Part shown: in pieces, positions 50,241 to 59,012 of the stretch
Position numbering within the stretch: the first letter of the stretch is position 1
Layout of the letters: each line of letters starts with the position of its first letter
From: Pseudomonas knackmussii B13
Lineage (GTDB): Bacteria; Pseudomonadota; Gammaproteobacteria; Pseudomonadales; Pseudomonadaceae
Assembly (NCBI RefSeq): GCF_000689415.1
Contig: NZ_HG322950.1
Location: 3,727,501-3,791,500 of the forward strand
Direction: 5' to 3'
Length of the DNA stretch: 64,000 bases
Made by a program: the position numbers and the translations under genes
Notes under the pieces: model-generated
What the model was told of the DNA's origin: nothing
Databases searched by the model: none
The model's input: the letters and a program-made list of their open reading frames with translations, nothing else

Positions 50241-51772
50241 TGGTCAACCTTCGATTGCGAGGTGGCCGACGACACAGCGGTCGTCAGCGACGCGTCGCCG
50301 CCGGTCTGCTGCTCGGAAGAGAATGCGCCGGGGTCCCAGCCACCGCCCAGGGATTTGTAGAGATTGACCAGGGTGAGCGCGGCGTTGGTCGCGCTGGCAT
50401 TGAGGCTGGTCTGGCTTGCGAGGACACCGCGCTGTGCGGCCAGGACGTTCAGGTAGTCGGCAGCGCCTTCCTGATAGCCGCGCTCGGCAGCATGCAGCGC
50501 CTGCTGGTTCTGCTCGTACGAAACCACCAACTCGGCATGGCGGTTCTGCTGGGCTGCCCAGGCGTCCAGGGCGTTGTCCACTTCATGCCAGGCTTGCAGC
50601 ACCGTCTGCCGGTAGCCGATGGCGGCAGTTCTTTGCCGTGCCTCGTTCAGCGCCAGGCGCTGCTTCAGACGCCCGCCCTGGAAGATGGGAAGATAGACCG
50701 TGGGGCCGACGGAGAAGAACCGGGAATCCCAACTGTCGAGGTCGTTGAACTCGAAGGCTTCGACGCCGACCCTGCCTTTGAGGCCGATTCGCGGGTAGAA
50801 ATCGGCTTTGGCGACGCCGATGGCTGCCGTCGCAGCATGGAGCTGGGCTTCGGCGCGCTGTATGTCCGGCCGCCTGTGCGCCAATTCGGAGGGCAGGCCC
50901 ACCGGCACATTGGAAGGAAGCGACGGCAGAGGCATCGCTTCAAGCAACTGCGCATCGAGGGCGCGCGGCTGCTCTCCCAGCAGCAATGCCAGGACGTTCA
51001 TCAGCGTGTTGCGGCGCTGGACCAATTCGGGTACCAGCGCCTCGACCGTTGCCAGTTGCGCGCGCGCCGAAGCGGTTTCAAAACGTGTGGCGACGCCATT
51101 GCGCTCACGGCTTTCGGCAAGGCGGAGCGTGCGATCGGCAACCTCCAGGTTCTGCCGGGTGATGTCCAGTTGCGCTTGCGTGCCGCGCAATTGGAGATAG
51201 GTACGGGCCACCTCGGCGGACAGGGCCACGCGTGCCGCCTCGCGCTCATACACCGTGGCCTCGAAGGCGGCCGCGGCGCTTTCGCGCGATCGACGCGCGC
51301 GGCCCCATAGGTCGAGTTCCCAACTGGCGTCGAATCCCAACTGCCAGAAGTCGCTCGCGCTCGTCGGAGCACCCAACGCGGCAAACTTGCCGTGCTCGCT
51401 GATGGCCTCGCGGGAATAGCCCGCCGAAGCACCCACACTGGGCAGCAGCAGCGAGGAGGCAATCCCCAACTGCGCCCGACTTTGCTCGATGCGCTCGGAA
51501 GCCATCTGCAGGTTCAGGTTGCCCGCCTGCGCACGGGCTTGCAGATCCGCCAGTACGTCATCGTTGAACAACGTCCACCATGAAGACGGGAAGTTCGCGG
51601 CGGATGTCTCCTGAGCCTGCGCGTAGTCCGCCCTGGGCGACAGTTGAACGGCTGCGAGCCTGTCGTCGGGTTTCACGAAGTCAGGACCAACCGCGCAACC
51701 GACCAGGGAGATCGTGCAGAGTGCCGTGCCTGCCTGTCGCAGCAGTTGTGAGAGCAGCGGTTGTGACGTCAT
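50237..51772 (-). CDS. NodT/OprM-family outer membrane efflux lipoprotein
   Basis: 511 residues with lipobox SLVGC (Cys at about 26) followed by VGPDFVKPD, and two repeated TolC-type coiled-coil halves (for example QAGNLNLQMASERIEQSRAQ and LAHRRPDIQRAEAQLHAAT). Outer-membrane exit duct for the EmrAB-like pair. First gene of the operon, with its promoter and operator at 51797-51830. Confidence 0.88.
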   Translation of the reverse strand: MTSQPLLSQLLRQAGTALCTISLVGCAVGPDFVKPDDRLAAVQLSPRADYAQAQETSAANFPSSWWTLFNDDVLADLQARAQAGNLNLQMASERIEQSRAQLGIASSLLLPSVGASAGYSREAISEHGKFAALGAPTSASDFWQLGFDASWELDLWGRARRSRESAAAAFEATVYEREAARVALSAEVARTYLQLRGTQAQLDITRQNLEVADRTLRLAESRERNGVATRFETASARAQLATVEALVPELVQRRNTLMNVLALLLGEQPRALDAQLLEAMPLPSLPSNVPVGLPSELAHRRPDIQRAEAQLHAATAAIGVAKADFYPRIGLKGRVGVEAFEFNDLDSWDSRFFSVGPTVYLPIFQGGRLKQRLALNEARQRTAAIGYRQTVLQAWHEVDNALDAWAAQQNRHAELVVSYEQNQQALHAAERGYQEGAADYLNVLAAQRGVLASQTSLNASATNAALTLVNLYKSLGGGWDPGAFSSEQQTGGDASLTTAVSSATSQSKVDQ

Positions 51773-51796
51773 GAAAGTTCACCCAATATACGAATA

Positions 51797-51818
51797 GTAC
51801 CGAACCGCTCGGTTTGAC
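51797..51818 (-). promoter_or_regulatory. Operator/promoter of the efflux operon
   Basis: On the minus strand, the operator-like core ACCGAGCGGT sits directly before a TACTAT -10-like box (complement of about 51793-51798). The wider 22-base site is repeated in inverted orientation at 51904-51925. Typical size and placement for a TetR-type repressor site. Confidence 0.6.
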
Positions 51819-51900
51819 ATAAAAGAAAAGTTAACCAGCAGTTCAAATAAATTCCGAGCATCCTCATAACTTCGGATGCTCAGCGGCGGCGTGGTTGAGT

Positions 51901-51930
51901 TTGACCGTACCGAGCGGTTTGGTACTATAC
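51901..51930 (+). promoter_or_regulatory. Divergent promoter with the same operator, no regulator gene behind it
   Basis: TTGACC (51901-51906), 16 bases, TACTAT (51923-51928), with the operator core ACCGAGCGGT in the spacer. A tetR gene would be expected to the right, but 51931-52389 holds no credible gene. Nothing else is recognised in that 460-base stretch. Confidence 0.6.
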
Positions 51931-52389
51931 CGATTTCGGGGCGTTGTGTCAAAACACCCCAAGCAGGTGCGATGCATGGATCAAGCCATGACCGCCATAC
52001 CGCCGAGCGGCGGACTGGTTGGTTGTGGCATTGTGATCGCCGAAGGCCGCGCTTGCGCAGGCTCTTGCAGAGGCATTCACTCTGGCCAGCCTGGCAGGCC
52101 ATACAAACGGTGGTGGCCGACTAGCTGACCAACGCAGCGGCGGCACGCAGCGCCTGAAATTGGCGTAGGCGTAGTAGCAAAATTTCTCGAGCGAATCGGC
52201 GCAGCGCTGGACGCCATCACCACGGCGGGCCTTCTGATGACCTGCATCACTTCGAGCGGCGTCAGCACAGCGCGGTTTCCCCTGCCGCGACGCCATCAGG
52301 CGCCCGGAGCACGGGGCGAGTTGGTGGCCGGAATAGTTGCACGGCACGCCCAGATCGGTCGTGGTACCGAGCGTTTCGGGGGGCGCTAT

Positions 52390-53282
52390 TCATCCATCCA
52401 TCAGCTCCAGCACAGCCTGCACGAGCCGGCTCTCCGGATCTTCGAAGCCCGCGACTGCCGTGAAATGGTTGCAGTTGTGCTGATCCAACTGGCGAACCTG
52501 TGCGCCTGCGGCGCGCCAAGCATCGGCAAAGGCAGTCGACTGGCGCTGAAAATCTGGAGGCTCGTCGCCGCCGACGGTGATCACCAGAGGGAATCGCGAG
52601 GTATCGGTCGGCACATGGAACAAGGGACTTTGGCGAAAAATGGTGTCGTGGTCTAGTTGGAGCTTGGGCTGCAACCACGAATAGCGGAACGGTGTCAGGT
52701 CGAAAAGTCCACTAACAGGGACATCGCCTTTGACGAGGTCTGGCGGTAGACCATAGTCAGCTTGCCAATCAGTGAGAGCGATCATGCCGACTTGATGGCC
52801 GCCTGCGGAATGGCCGGCGACGTAAATTCGGTCTGGATCAACGTTGTAGCGCTGCGCGTTACGGTACAACCAAGCCACGGCAGCGCGGCTCTGTCGGATG
52901 ATTTCATCGATCGATGCCTTGGGGCACAGGTGTAGTTGGTCACCGCCACGGTTACGCCGTGCGGTACAAGTCCGCGCGCCATAAGGCTCCATTCCTTGCT
53001 GGTAGTCGAGCTCCACCAGCCACCGTGGATAAAGACGACGAGAGGCGAGCCGGTGCGACTGGACGGAAAAATGTCGACAGTCTCATCCACGGTGGGACCG
53101 AAGCGCTCGTCCAGATAGCAGTCCAACTCGCTGCGCGCCAGCTTGCTGTGCGCCAGCTTGCTGTGCGCCAGCTTGCTGTGCGACGTGACCCATTCCCAGA
53201 TGGCGCGCATATCCTGGGGCGCCTCGCAGTCGCATTGGAGGTCGATTTCTTCTTGCGTAGTGAACTCCCGATACAGCTTCAT
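52390..53282 (-). pseudogene. Arylformamidase-like alpha/beta hydrolase, frameshifted
   Basis: The two halves in different frames join near 52930: N-terminal MKLYREFTTQEEIDL to FIHGGWWSS (oxyanion motif HGGW) and C-terminal with nucleophile GHSAGGH, Asp and NCNHFTAV His. One missing base after VAVTNYT breaks the frame. Intact it would be a kynurenine-formamidase-like esterase/amidase of about 297 residues. It is the last gene of the amn operon, so it may have released 2-aminophenol from an amide. It is inactive unless the break is a sequencing error or bypassed. Confidence 0.75.
53136..53180. repeat. Three perfect 15-bp tandem repeats inside the hydrolase gene
   Basis: The unit CGCCAGCTTGCTGTG occurs three times in a row and encodes SKLAH three times on the minus strand, followed by a near copy (SKLAR). 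In-frame microsatellite expansion, located before the catalytic motifs. Confidence 0.9.
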
Positions 53283-53393
53283 ATGTAGTCTCCTGTGGAT
53301 CGGCTCAATAGGTTCGGCATGGGTAATGCGTTTTCCCAAACGCCTAGAGCGGAGCGAGTAGCTGCTCCCCGATGCCATTCGTCTAACCGCTAG

Positions 53394-54431
53394 CTACGTT
53401 GTCGTCTGTTGTGCCAAATCGAGCGCCACATCGACGATCATGTCTTCTTGCCCACCAACCATACGACGCTTGCCAAGCTCCACCAGAATATCGACCGTCT
53501 TCAGACCATACTTGTGACCGGCGGCCTCGGCGTGCCGCAGGAATGAGCTGTAGACACCGGCATAGCCGAGCGCGAGCGTCTCTCGATCAACACGCACTGG
53601 ACGATCTTGCAGAGGGCGAACGATGTCATCGGCGGCATCCATCAATCTGTACAGGTCCGTACCATGCTGCCAGCCCATGCGTTCCGCGGCGGCGATGAAT
53701 ACCTCCAACGGCGCATTCCCGGCACCCGCGCCCATGCCAGCCAGGCTTGCGTCGACACGGATAGCGCCTGCTTCTACGGCCACGATGGAATTGGCCACGC
53801 CGAGGCTGAGATTGTGATGCGCATGAATCCCAATGGCAGTTTCCGGCTGCAAGACTTCACGCAGCGCGAGAACACGATCTCGAACATCGTTCATGTTCAT
53901 CGCGCCGCCGGAATCGACGACATAGCAGCAGGTCGCGCCGTAGCTTTCCATGAGCTTGGCCTGCTCAGCCAGAGCTTGCGGCGAGGACATGTGACTCATC
54001 ATTAGGAAGCCCACCGTGTCCATGTCCAGCTTGCGAGCGAGTTCGATGTGCTGGCGCGACACATCGGCTTCAGTGCAGTGGGTGGCGACACGCACGATGC
54101 GCGCGCCGGCGTTGTACGCGGCCTGCAGATCATGCACGGTGCCTATGCCTGGCAGCAGGAGTGTCGCGATCTTGGCGTGCTTCACAACATCGGCTACAGC
54201 TTCGATCCATTCCACGTCGGTGTGAGCGCCAAAGCCGTAGTTGAAGCTCGAACCCTGAAGGCCATCCCCGTGCGCGACCTCTATGGAGTCAACGCGGGCC
54301 TCGTCCAGCGCCAGGGCGATCTGACGTACCTGAGGCACAGAGTATTGATGGCGGATAGCGTGGCTTCCATCGCGCAAAGTGACGTCGGAAATATAAAGCT
54401 TGGACGCTGCGGCGTTCCCGTTGATGCTCAT
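53394..54431 (-). CDS. amnG: 4-hydroxy-2-oxovalerate aldolase
   Basis: 345 residues, a DRE-TIM metallolyase. SDVTLRDGSHAIRHQ near residue 15 holds the metal Asp and catalytic Arg; GIHAHHNLSLGVANS holds the metal His pair. It cleaves 4-hydroxy-2-oxovalerate to pyruvate and acetaldehyde. The family forms a channelling complex with the acylating dehydrogenase encoded 15 bases upstream. Confidence 0.92.
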   Translation of the reverse strand: MSINGNAAASKLYISDVTLRDGSHAIRHQYSVPQVRQIALALDEARVDSIEVAHGDGLQGSSFNYGFGAHTDVEWIEAVADVVKHAKIATLLLPGIGTVHDLQAAYNAGARIVRVATHCTEADVSRQHIELARKLDMDTVGFLMMSHMSSPQALAEQAKLMESYGATCCYVVDSGGAMNMNDVRDRVLALREVLQPETAIGIHAHHNLSLGVANSIVAVEAGAIRVDASLAGMGAGAGNAPLEVFIAAAERMGWQHGTDLYRLMDAADDIVRPLQDRPVRVDRETLALGYAGVYSSFLRHAEAAGHKYGLKTVDILVELGKRRMVGGQEDMIVDVALDLAQQTTT

Positions 54432-54446
54432 CGTTGTGCTCCTCGT

Positions 54447-55388
54447 TCAGGCGGCGACCGTCCCGGCCGTCATCCGTGCTGCCATTTGTTCGGCTGTGCG
54501 AAGGCCGGCGCTGGTCATGATGTCGAGATTTCCCGCGTAAGCCGGCAAGTAGTGCGCTGCGCCTTCGACTTCCAGGAAAATGCTGGTTTTCAGGCCGGAG
54601 ATGCGGCCCACGCCTGGCACGTTCAGGTTCTCGACACGATCAAACTGCACGGTCTGCTTCAATCGATATCCTGGCACGTAGCTCTGGACATCGGCGGCCA
54701 TCCGGGCAACCGAATCGGCAATAGCTGCTTCGTCAGCCACGTCGCTGAGCGTGTACACGGTGTCGCGCATGATCAAGGGCGGATCGGCGGGGTTCAACAC
54801 GATGATGGCCTTGCCTTTCGATGCGCCACCCACAACTTCAATGGCCTTTGAGGTTGTCTCGGTGAACTCGTCGATGTTGGCCCGAGTCCCTGGCCCGGCA
54901 CTCTTACTAGCGATAGAAGCCACGATCTCGCCATAGTGGACCTGGGTCACGCGAGAGACCGCGGCTACCATGGGGACAGTTGCCTGGCCGCCGCAAGTCA
55001 CCATGTTGACGTTCAGCGCATCCAAGTTCTGTTTGCCATTGACTACGGGGATGCAGTACGGACCGATGGCGGCCGGCGTCAGGTCAATGACGCGGATACC
55101 GGGTTTGTACTTGCGCAGCAGTGCATCGTTGTGGACGTGAGCCCCGGCGCTCGTAGCATCGAACACGAAGTCGATTTCCTCGAAGATGGGCAGACGCGTC
55201 AAACCCTCTACACCTTCGTGTGTGGTGCCTACGCCCAGGCGAGAAGCACGGGCAAGACCGTCCGAGGCAGGGTCGATCCCCACCATGGCCCCTACTTCGA
55301 TGTGACGGCCGTGACGCATGATCTTGATCATCAGGTCCGTGCCGATGTTTCCGCTGCCGATGATGGCGGCTTTGAATTTTCGGGTCAT
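54447..55388 (-). CDS. amnH: Acylating acetaldehyde dehydrogenase
   Basis: 313 residues. NAD-binding start AAIIGSGNIGTDLMIKI and the nucleophile Cys in NMVTCGGQATVPMV. Converts acetaldehyde plus CoA to acetyl-CoA and partners with the aldolase. Start at 55388 is chosen because the Rossmann motif follows at once and the frame's earlier ATG (55448) overlaps the upstream gene end. Confidence 0.92.
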   Translation of the reverse strand: MTRKFKAAIIGSGNIGTDLMIKIMRHGRHIEVGAMVGIDPASDGLARASRLGVGTTHEGVEGLTRLPIFEEIDFVFDATSAGAHVHNDALLRKYKPGIRVIDLTPAAIGPYCIPVVNGKQNLDALNVNMVTCGGQATVPMVAAVSRVTQVHYGEIVASIASKSAGPGTRANIDEFTETTSKAIEVVGGASKGKAIIVLNPADPPLIMRDTVYTLSDVADEAAIADSVARMAADVQSYVPGYRLKQTVQFDRVENLNVPGVGRISGLKTSIFLEVEGAAHYLPAYAGNLDIMTSAGLRTAEQMAARMTAGTVAA

Positions 55389-55448
55389 AGAGAACTCCAG
55401 ATATAGACGCTGCAAGTGCGGTGGTGCGCTTGACGCGCAAGACCCCAA

Positions 55449-56213
55449 TCAAACCAGTTGAAAGCTAACGCTCCCCAAGCCCTGCATGCGCATCGAAATG
55501 TGCTGACCGGGATAGATCCACTCCGCGGGCGTCGCCCCCCCGGCCAGAACGATCCAACCGGCCTCCAAGGGTTCGTTCGCAGCGGCCGAAACCCGCGCTG
55601 CGGCGACCAGCGAGCGCAGCGGATCGCCGAGCAGCGCCGCCGTGGAGCCGACCTGCACGGCGCGGCCGTCCAGGCTCATGACCAGCCCCAGGTTGCCGAA
55701 GTCCGTGGCCGGCGAATGCCAGCCGCCAACCACGAAGCCGCTGGAAGACGCGTTGTCCGCGATGACCTCCGGCAGCGTGAACTTGAAGTTCTGATAGCGG
55801 GAGTCGATCACCTCCAAAGCAGGTGCAATCGCTTCGACCGCCGCCAGCGCCTCGGCTCCGGTGACATTGCCCGCCAGAGGCTTTTTCAGCAGGAATGCCA
55901 GCTCCGGCTCGACCCGGGGATGCACGAAACGCGAATGCTCGACATTGGAGCCCTCCTCCAATTGCATGGCGTCAGTCAATCGGCCCCAGATGACATCGGA
56001 CAGCCCCATCTGAACCATCTTGGCCCGGCTGGTGAACCCCATCTTCACGCCGACACGCCGCTCGCCCCGCTCAAGTCGACGGGCGATGGAGCCGCGCTGG
56101 ATCTCGTAGGCGTCGGGCAGGTTCAGTGTGTTGTCGGTGTCGAACTGTGGGACCTCGTGCGCGTATCTTGCGGCGTCGTCCAGGCGGATGATGATTTCTT
56201 CGTGCACGCTCAT
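55449..56213 (-). CDS. amnE: 4-oxalocrotonate decarboxylase
   Basis: 254 residues of the fumarylacetoacetase-like hydratase/decarboxylase family. GVKMGFTSRAKMVQMG, VIDSRYQNFKF and the ending RMQGLGSVSFQLV match DmpH/XylI-type decarboxylases rather than hydratases. Produces 2-oxopent-4-enoate and CO2. Overlaps the hydratase gene by 4 bases, consistent with the known decarboxylase-hydratase complex. Confidence 0.88.
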   Translation of the reverse strand: MSVHEEIIIRLDDAARYAHEVPQFDTDNTLNLPDAYEIQRGSIARRLERGERRVGVKMGFTSRAKMVQMGLSDVIWGRLTDAMQLEEGSNVEHSRFVHPRVEPELAFLLKKPLAGNVTGAEALAAVEAIAPALEVIDSRYQNFKFTLPEVIADNASSSGFVVGGWHSPATDFGNLGLVMSLDGRAVQVGSTAALLGDPLRSLVAAARVSAAANEPLEAGWIVLAGGATPAEWIYPGQHISMRMQGLGSVSFQLV

Positions 56214-57019
56214 GCCGCAACTCCATTCATTTGGTTGGATTCAAACTCTGTGCGAACGCTTCCCACGCCATTGATGTGGCACTCGAACACGTCGCCCGGC
56301 TTGACCGCGACCATCGGGCCCAGCGCGCCCGAAAGGATGAGTTCGCCGGCACGCAGCGGCTTGCCCAGGCGGGACATGGTGCGCGCCAGCCAGACCACAG
56401 CGTTCAGGGGGGTGCCCAGGCAGGCCGCGCCTGCGCCGGTAGACACCGGCTCCCCGCGGCGCGACAGGCACATTCCTACCAAGCTCAGGTCCAGGCCACG
56501 GGGAGAAATCGGCGTCGATCCCAACACGTAGACTCCGCTCGAAGCGTTGTCGGCCACGGTATCGACGAACTTGATGTTCCAGTCAGCGATGCGGCTACCC
56601 ACGATTTCCAGCGCTGGAACCACGTAGTCCACAGCCTGCAGGACCTCCTGGTGCGTAGGCTGCTCCGTGTCCAGGTCGCGGCCGAGGACAAAGCCGATTT
56701 CTGCCTCGACCTTCGGTTGATGAAGAATCGACAGAGGGATCGTCTCGGCATCGCCAAAGGACATGTCATCGAAGAGAGCACCGAAGTCGGGCTCGTCCAC
56801 ACCGAGTTGCTGTTGAACGACGACGGATGTCAGGCCGATCTTGCGACCGACCACGCGCCGGCCCAGCGAGATTCGCCGTTGTGTGTTGATGCTCTGGATC
56901 GCGTAAGCGTCGTCCACGTTCATGTCCGGGAACGTGTCGCGCAGGGGCGCGATCGGTTTGCCGCTTTGCATCGCCTGATAAAGAGACTGAGCGGCCTCTT
57001 CGCGTTGTTGTGGTGTCAC
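56210..57019 (-). CDS. amnF: 2-oxopent-4-enoate hydratase
   Basis: 269 residues. VVGRKIGLTSVVVQQQLGV, QPKVEAEIGFVLGRDL and GSRIADWNIKFVDTVADNAS match DmpE/MhpD-type hydratases, with the metal-binding Glu residues in VEAEIGF. Adds water to give 4-hydroxy-2-oxovalerate. Confidence 0.88.
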   Translation of the reverse strand: MTPQQREEAAQSLYQAMQSGKPIAPLRDTFPDMNVDDAYAIQSINTQRRISLGRRVVGRKIGLTSVVVQQQLGVDEPDFGALFDDMSFGDAETIPLSILHQPKVEAEIGFVLGRDLDTEQPTHQEVLQAVDYVVPALEIVGSRIADWNIKFVDTVADNASSGVYVLGSTPISPRGLDLSLVGMCLSRRGEPVSTGAGAACLGTPLNAVVWLARTMSRLGKPLRAGELILSGALGPMVAVKPGDVFECHINGVGSVRTEFESNQMNGVAA

Positions 57020-57033
57020 GATAGAACCTTCCT

Positions 57034-57486
57034 CTATGCGTCTGGGGCCGGCGGCTTGTAGGCCACTGCCTTGATTTCGATGCGCAGCATCGGGTGAGGC
57101 AGCTGATGGACAGCCACCGTAGTGCGGGTTGGACCGTCGTAGCCGAAGTACTCGGCGTAAACCTCGTTGTAGCCCTTGAAGTCGCCCATATCGACCAAGT
57201 AGGCCGACAGCTCGACCAGATCCGTCAGATCCGCGCCTGCGGGCTGCAGGATGGCCCGGATGTTCTCGATGACCGCGCGGGTCTGCGCACGGATATCTGC
57301 ATCCAGGACGCCCATGGGGTCGGCCTCGGCGCCGACAAAGCTGTTGTCGGGACGGCGCGAGCTGGTGCCTGAGACAAAAAGAAAATCGCCGGCGCGCTTG
57401 ATGTGGGGAAACTTGCCGCGCGGCTGCGAGCGGCCTTCAACCACGGCCGACGATGTAGCGCCCGTGCTCACGGTCTTATCTGTCAT
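57034..57486 (-). CDS. amnD: 2-aminomuconate deaminase (RidA/YjgF family)
   Basis: 150 residues. The sequence PRGKFPHIKRAGDFLFVSGTSSRRPDNS is characteristic of aminomuconate deaminases (AmnD/NbaF/CnbZ). It turns 2-aminomuconate into 4-oxalocrotonate and ammonia, the step that links aminophenol metabolism to the ordinary meta pathway. Start at 57486 overlaps the end of amnC by 11 bases; 57504 and 57495 are other in-frame ATGs. Confidence 0.88.
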   Translation of the reverse strand: MTDKTVSTGATSSAVVEGRSQPRGKFPHIKRAGDFLFVSGTSSRRPDNSFVGAEADPMGVLDADIRAQTRAVIENIRAILQPAGADLTDLVELSAYLVDMGDFKGYNEVYAEYFGYDGPTRTTVAVHQLPHPMLRIEIKAVAYKPPAPDA

Positions 57487-58954
57487 GGGAGCCATCCGGC
57501 GCATCTACATGGATGCAGACATTCGTGAGCTCGGAATAGAAGTTCAGCGAGTGGAGCCCCCCCTCACGGCCGATACCCGACAGGCCGCTGCCACCGAACG
57601 GGGTTCGCAGGTCGCGCAGGAACCAGGCATTGACCCAGGCGACGCCCACGTTCATGGACTGCGCGACGCGATGAGCCTTGTTCACATTGCTCGTCCAGAT
57701 CGTCGCGGCCAAGCCATAGGGCGTCGCGTTCGCGCGCTGGATAACTTCTGCCTCCGAGTCGAAGGGCGTGACGTGACCAATCGGCCCAAAAATCTCTTCC
57801 GTGACGCATCGTGCGTCGTCGGGCAGGCCGGCGAGTAGTGTCGGTTCAACCCAGAAGCCGCCATCGAGCTGGTTGCCGAAAGAGGGTGTTCCGCCGCCTG
57901 TGATGAACTCTGCGCCTTCCTCGCGCGCCAGCGCGTAGTAGCTGAGCACCTTGTCGCGATGGGCGGCAGAGATGACAGGCCCCATGCACGTCGCCTCGTC
58001 GGTGGGGTCACCGAGCTTGATCTGTTTCGCGCGTTCGGCAAGTGCCTTCACGAAGCGGTCATAGATTGGCCGCTCGACGAATATGCGCTCGGAGCACAGG
58101 CAGACTTGGCCGCTATTGAGGAATGCCGCGCGCGTCATGCCTGCCACGGTCTTGTCAAAGTCGCAGTCGGCGAAGATGATGGCGGCGTTCTTGCCGCCCA
58201 GTTCGAACGACACGGGCTTCACGCCTTCCGCAGCGGCGTGCATGATGGCGGTGCCCGTCTTCGACTCGCCCGTGAAGGTGATGGCATTGATGCCCGGATG
58301 CGTGGTGATGAACTCCCCAGCCGAGTTCGGGCCGAAGCCATGCACCAGGTTGAAAGCGCCAGCAGGTAACCCTACCGTCTGCATGACCTCGGCGAGCAGT
58401 GTGGCGGTTCCAGGCGTCTCCTCCGATGGCTTGGCCACCACCGCATTTCCGCAGGCCAGTGCGGGGGCGACTTTCCAGCTGAACAAGAGCAGCGGGAGGT
58501 TCCAAGGAGAAATGATGCCGACCACGCCCAAGGGCTTGCGCACGGCGTAGTTGATCGCATGGGAGCCGCCAGGCAGATCCGTGCGGAAGGTGTCCAGCGG
58601 GGCCGTCTTCAGAATATCCGCAAAGATGCGGAAGTTCGCGGCGCCCCGGGGAATGTCCAGTTTTGAGGCGAGCGACACGGGTTTGCCCGTGTCGCTGACC
58701 TCGGCGGTCAGGAAGTCATCGGCGCGTCGATCAATCTCGTCTGCAATGCGATACAGCATGTCGGCCCGATCCGAGACGCTGGCCGAGCCCCAGCCGCGGA
58801 CGGCCCGATGGCCGGCCGAGACAGCCTCATCAACCATCTCCCTGGTGGCCTCGTGCACATCGGCGAAACGAACGCCGGTCGCCGGATTGATCCCTGCAAA
58901 CCGCTTGTCGCTCTCGACGAACCGGCCATTAATGAAGTTTTTGTACTGCTTCAA
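57476..58954 (-). CDS. amnC: 2-aminomuconate-6-semialdehyde dehydrogenase
   Basis: 492 residues of the aldehyde dehydrogenase family: oxyanion Asn in SPWNLP (N152), general base E251 (FELGGKN), nucleophile C285 (SGQVCLCSER). NAD-dependent oxidation of 2-aminomuconic semialdehyde. The start is TTG at 58954: GGAG lies eight bases upstream and the protein then begins MKQYKNFING like its relatives. The upstream ATG at 59071 would overlap amnA and add 39 unrelated residues. Confidence 0.88.
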   Translation of the reverse strand: MKQYKNFINGRFVESDKRFAGINPATGVRFADVHEATREMVDEAVSAGHRAVRGWGSASVSDRADMLYRIADEIDRRADDFLTAEVSDTGKPVSLASKLDIPRGAANFRIFADILKTAPLDTFRTDLPGGSHAINYAVRKPLGVVGIISPWNLPLLLFSWKVAPALACGNAVVAKPSEETPGTATLLAEVMQTVGLPAGAFNLVHGFGPNSAGEFITTHPGINAITFTGESKTGTAIMHAAAEGVKPVSFELGGKNAAIIFADCDFDKTVAGMTRAAFLNSGQVCLCSERIFVERPIYDRFVKALAERAKQIKLGDPTDEATCMGPVISAAHRDKVLSYYALAREEGAEFITGGGTPSFGNQLDGGFWVEPTLLAGLPDDARCVTEEIFGPIGHVTPFDSEAEVIQRANATPYGLAATIWTSNVNKAHRVAQSMNVGVAWVNAWFLRDLRTPFGGSGLSGIGREGGLHSLNFYSELTNVCIHVDAPDGSHDR

Positions 58955-59012
58955 AACGAATGCTCCTTTGGAGGCAAATTTGGCTTGCGCCGCAAGCCCT
59001 GTCGATAATGCG

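Noticed and set aside
51949..52347. 132-codon minus-strand frame in the efflux regulatory gap
   Set aside because: Rich in Arg, Ala and Cys, no domain, and it crosses a region of stop-rich alternative frames; no support as a gene.
53136..53180. CRISPR-like short repeats
   Set aside because: The three 15-bp units are directly adjacent without spacers and lie in a coding sequence.
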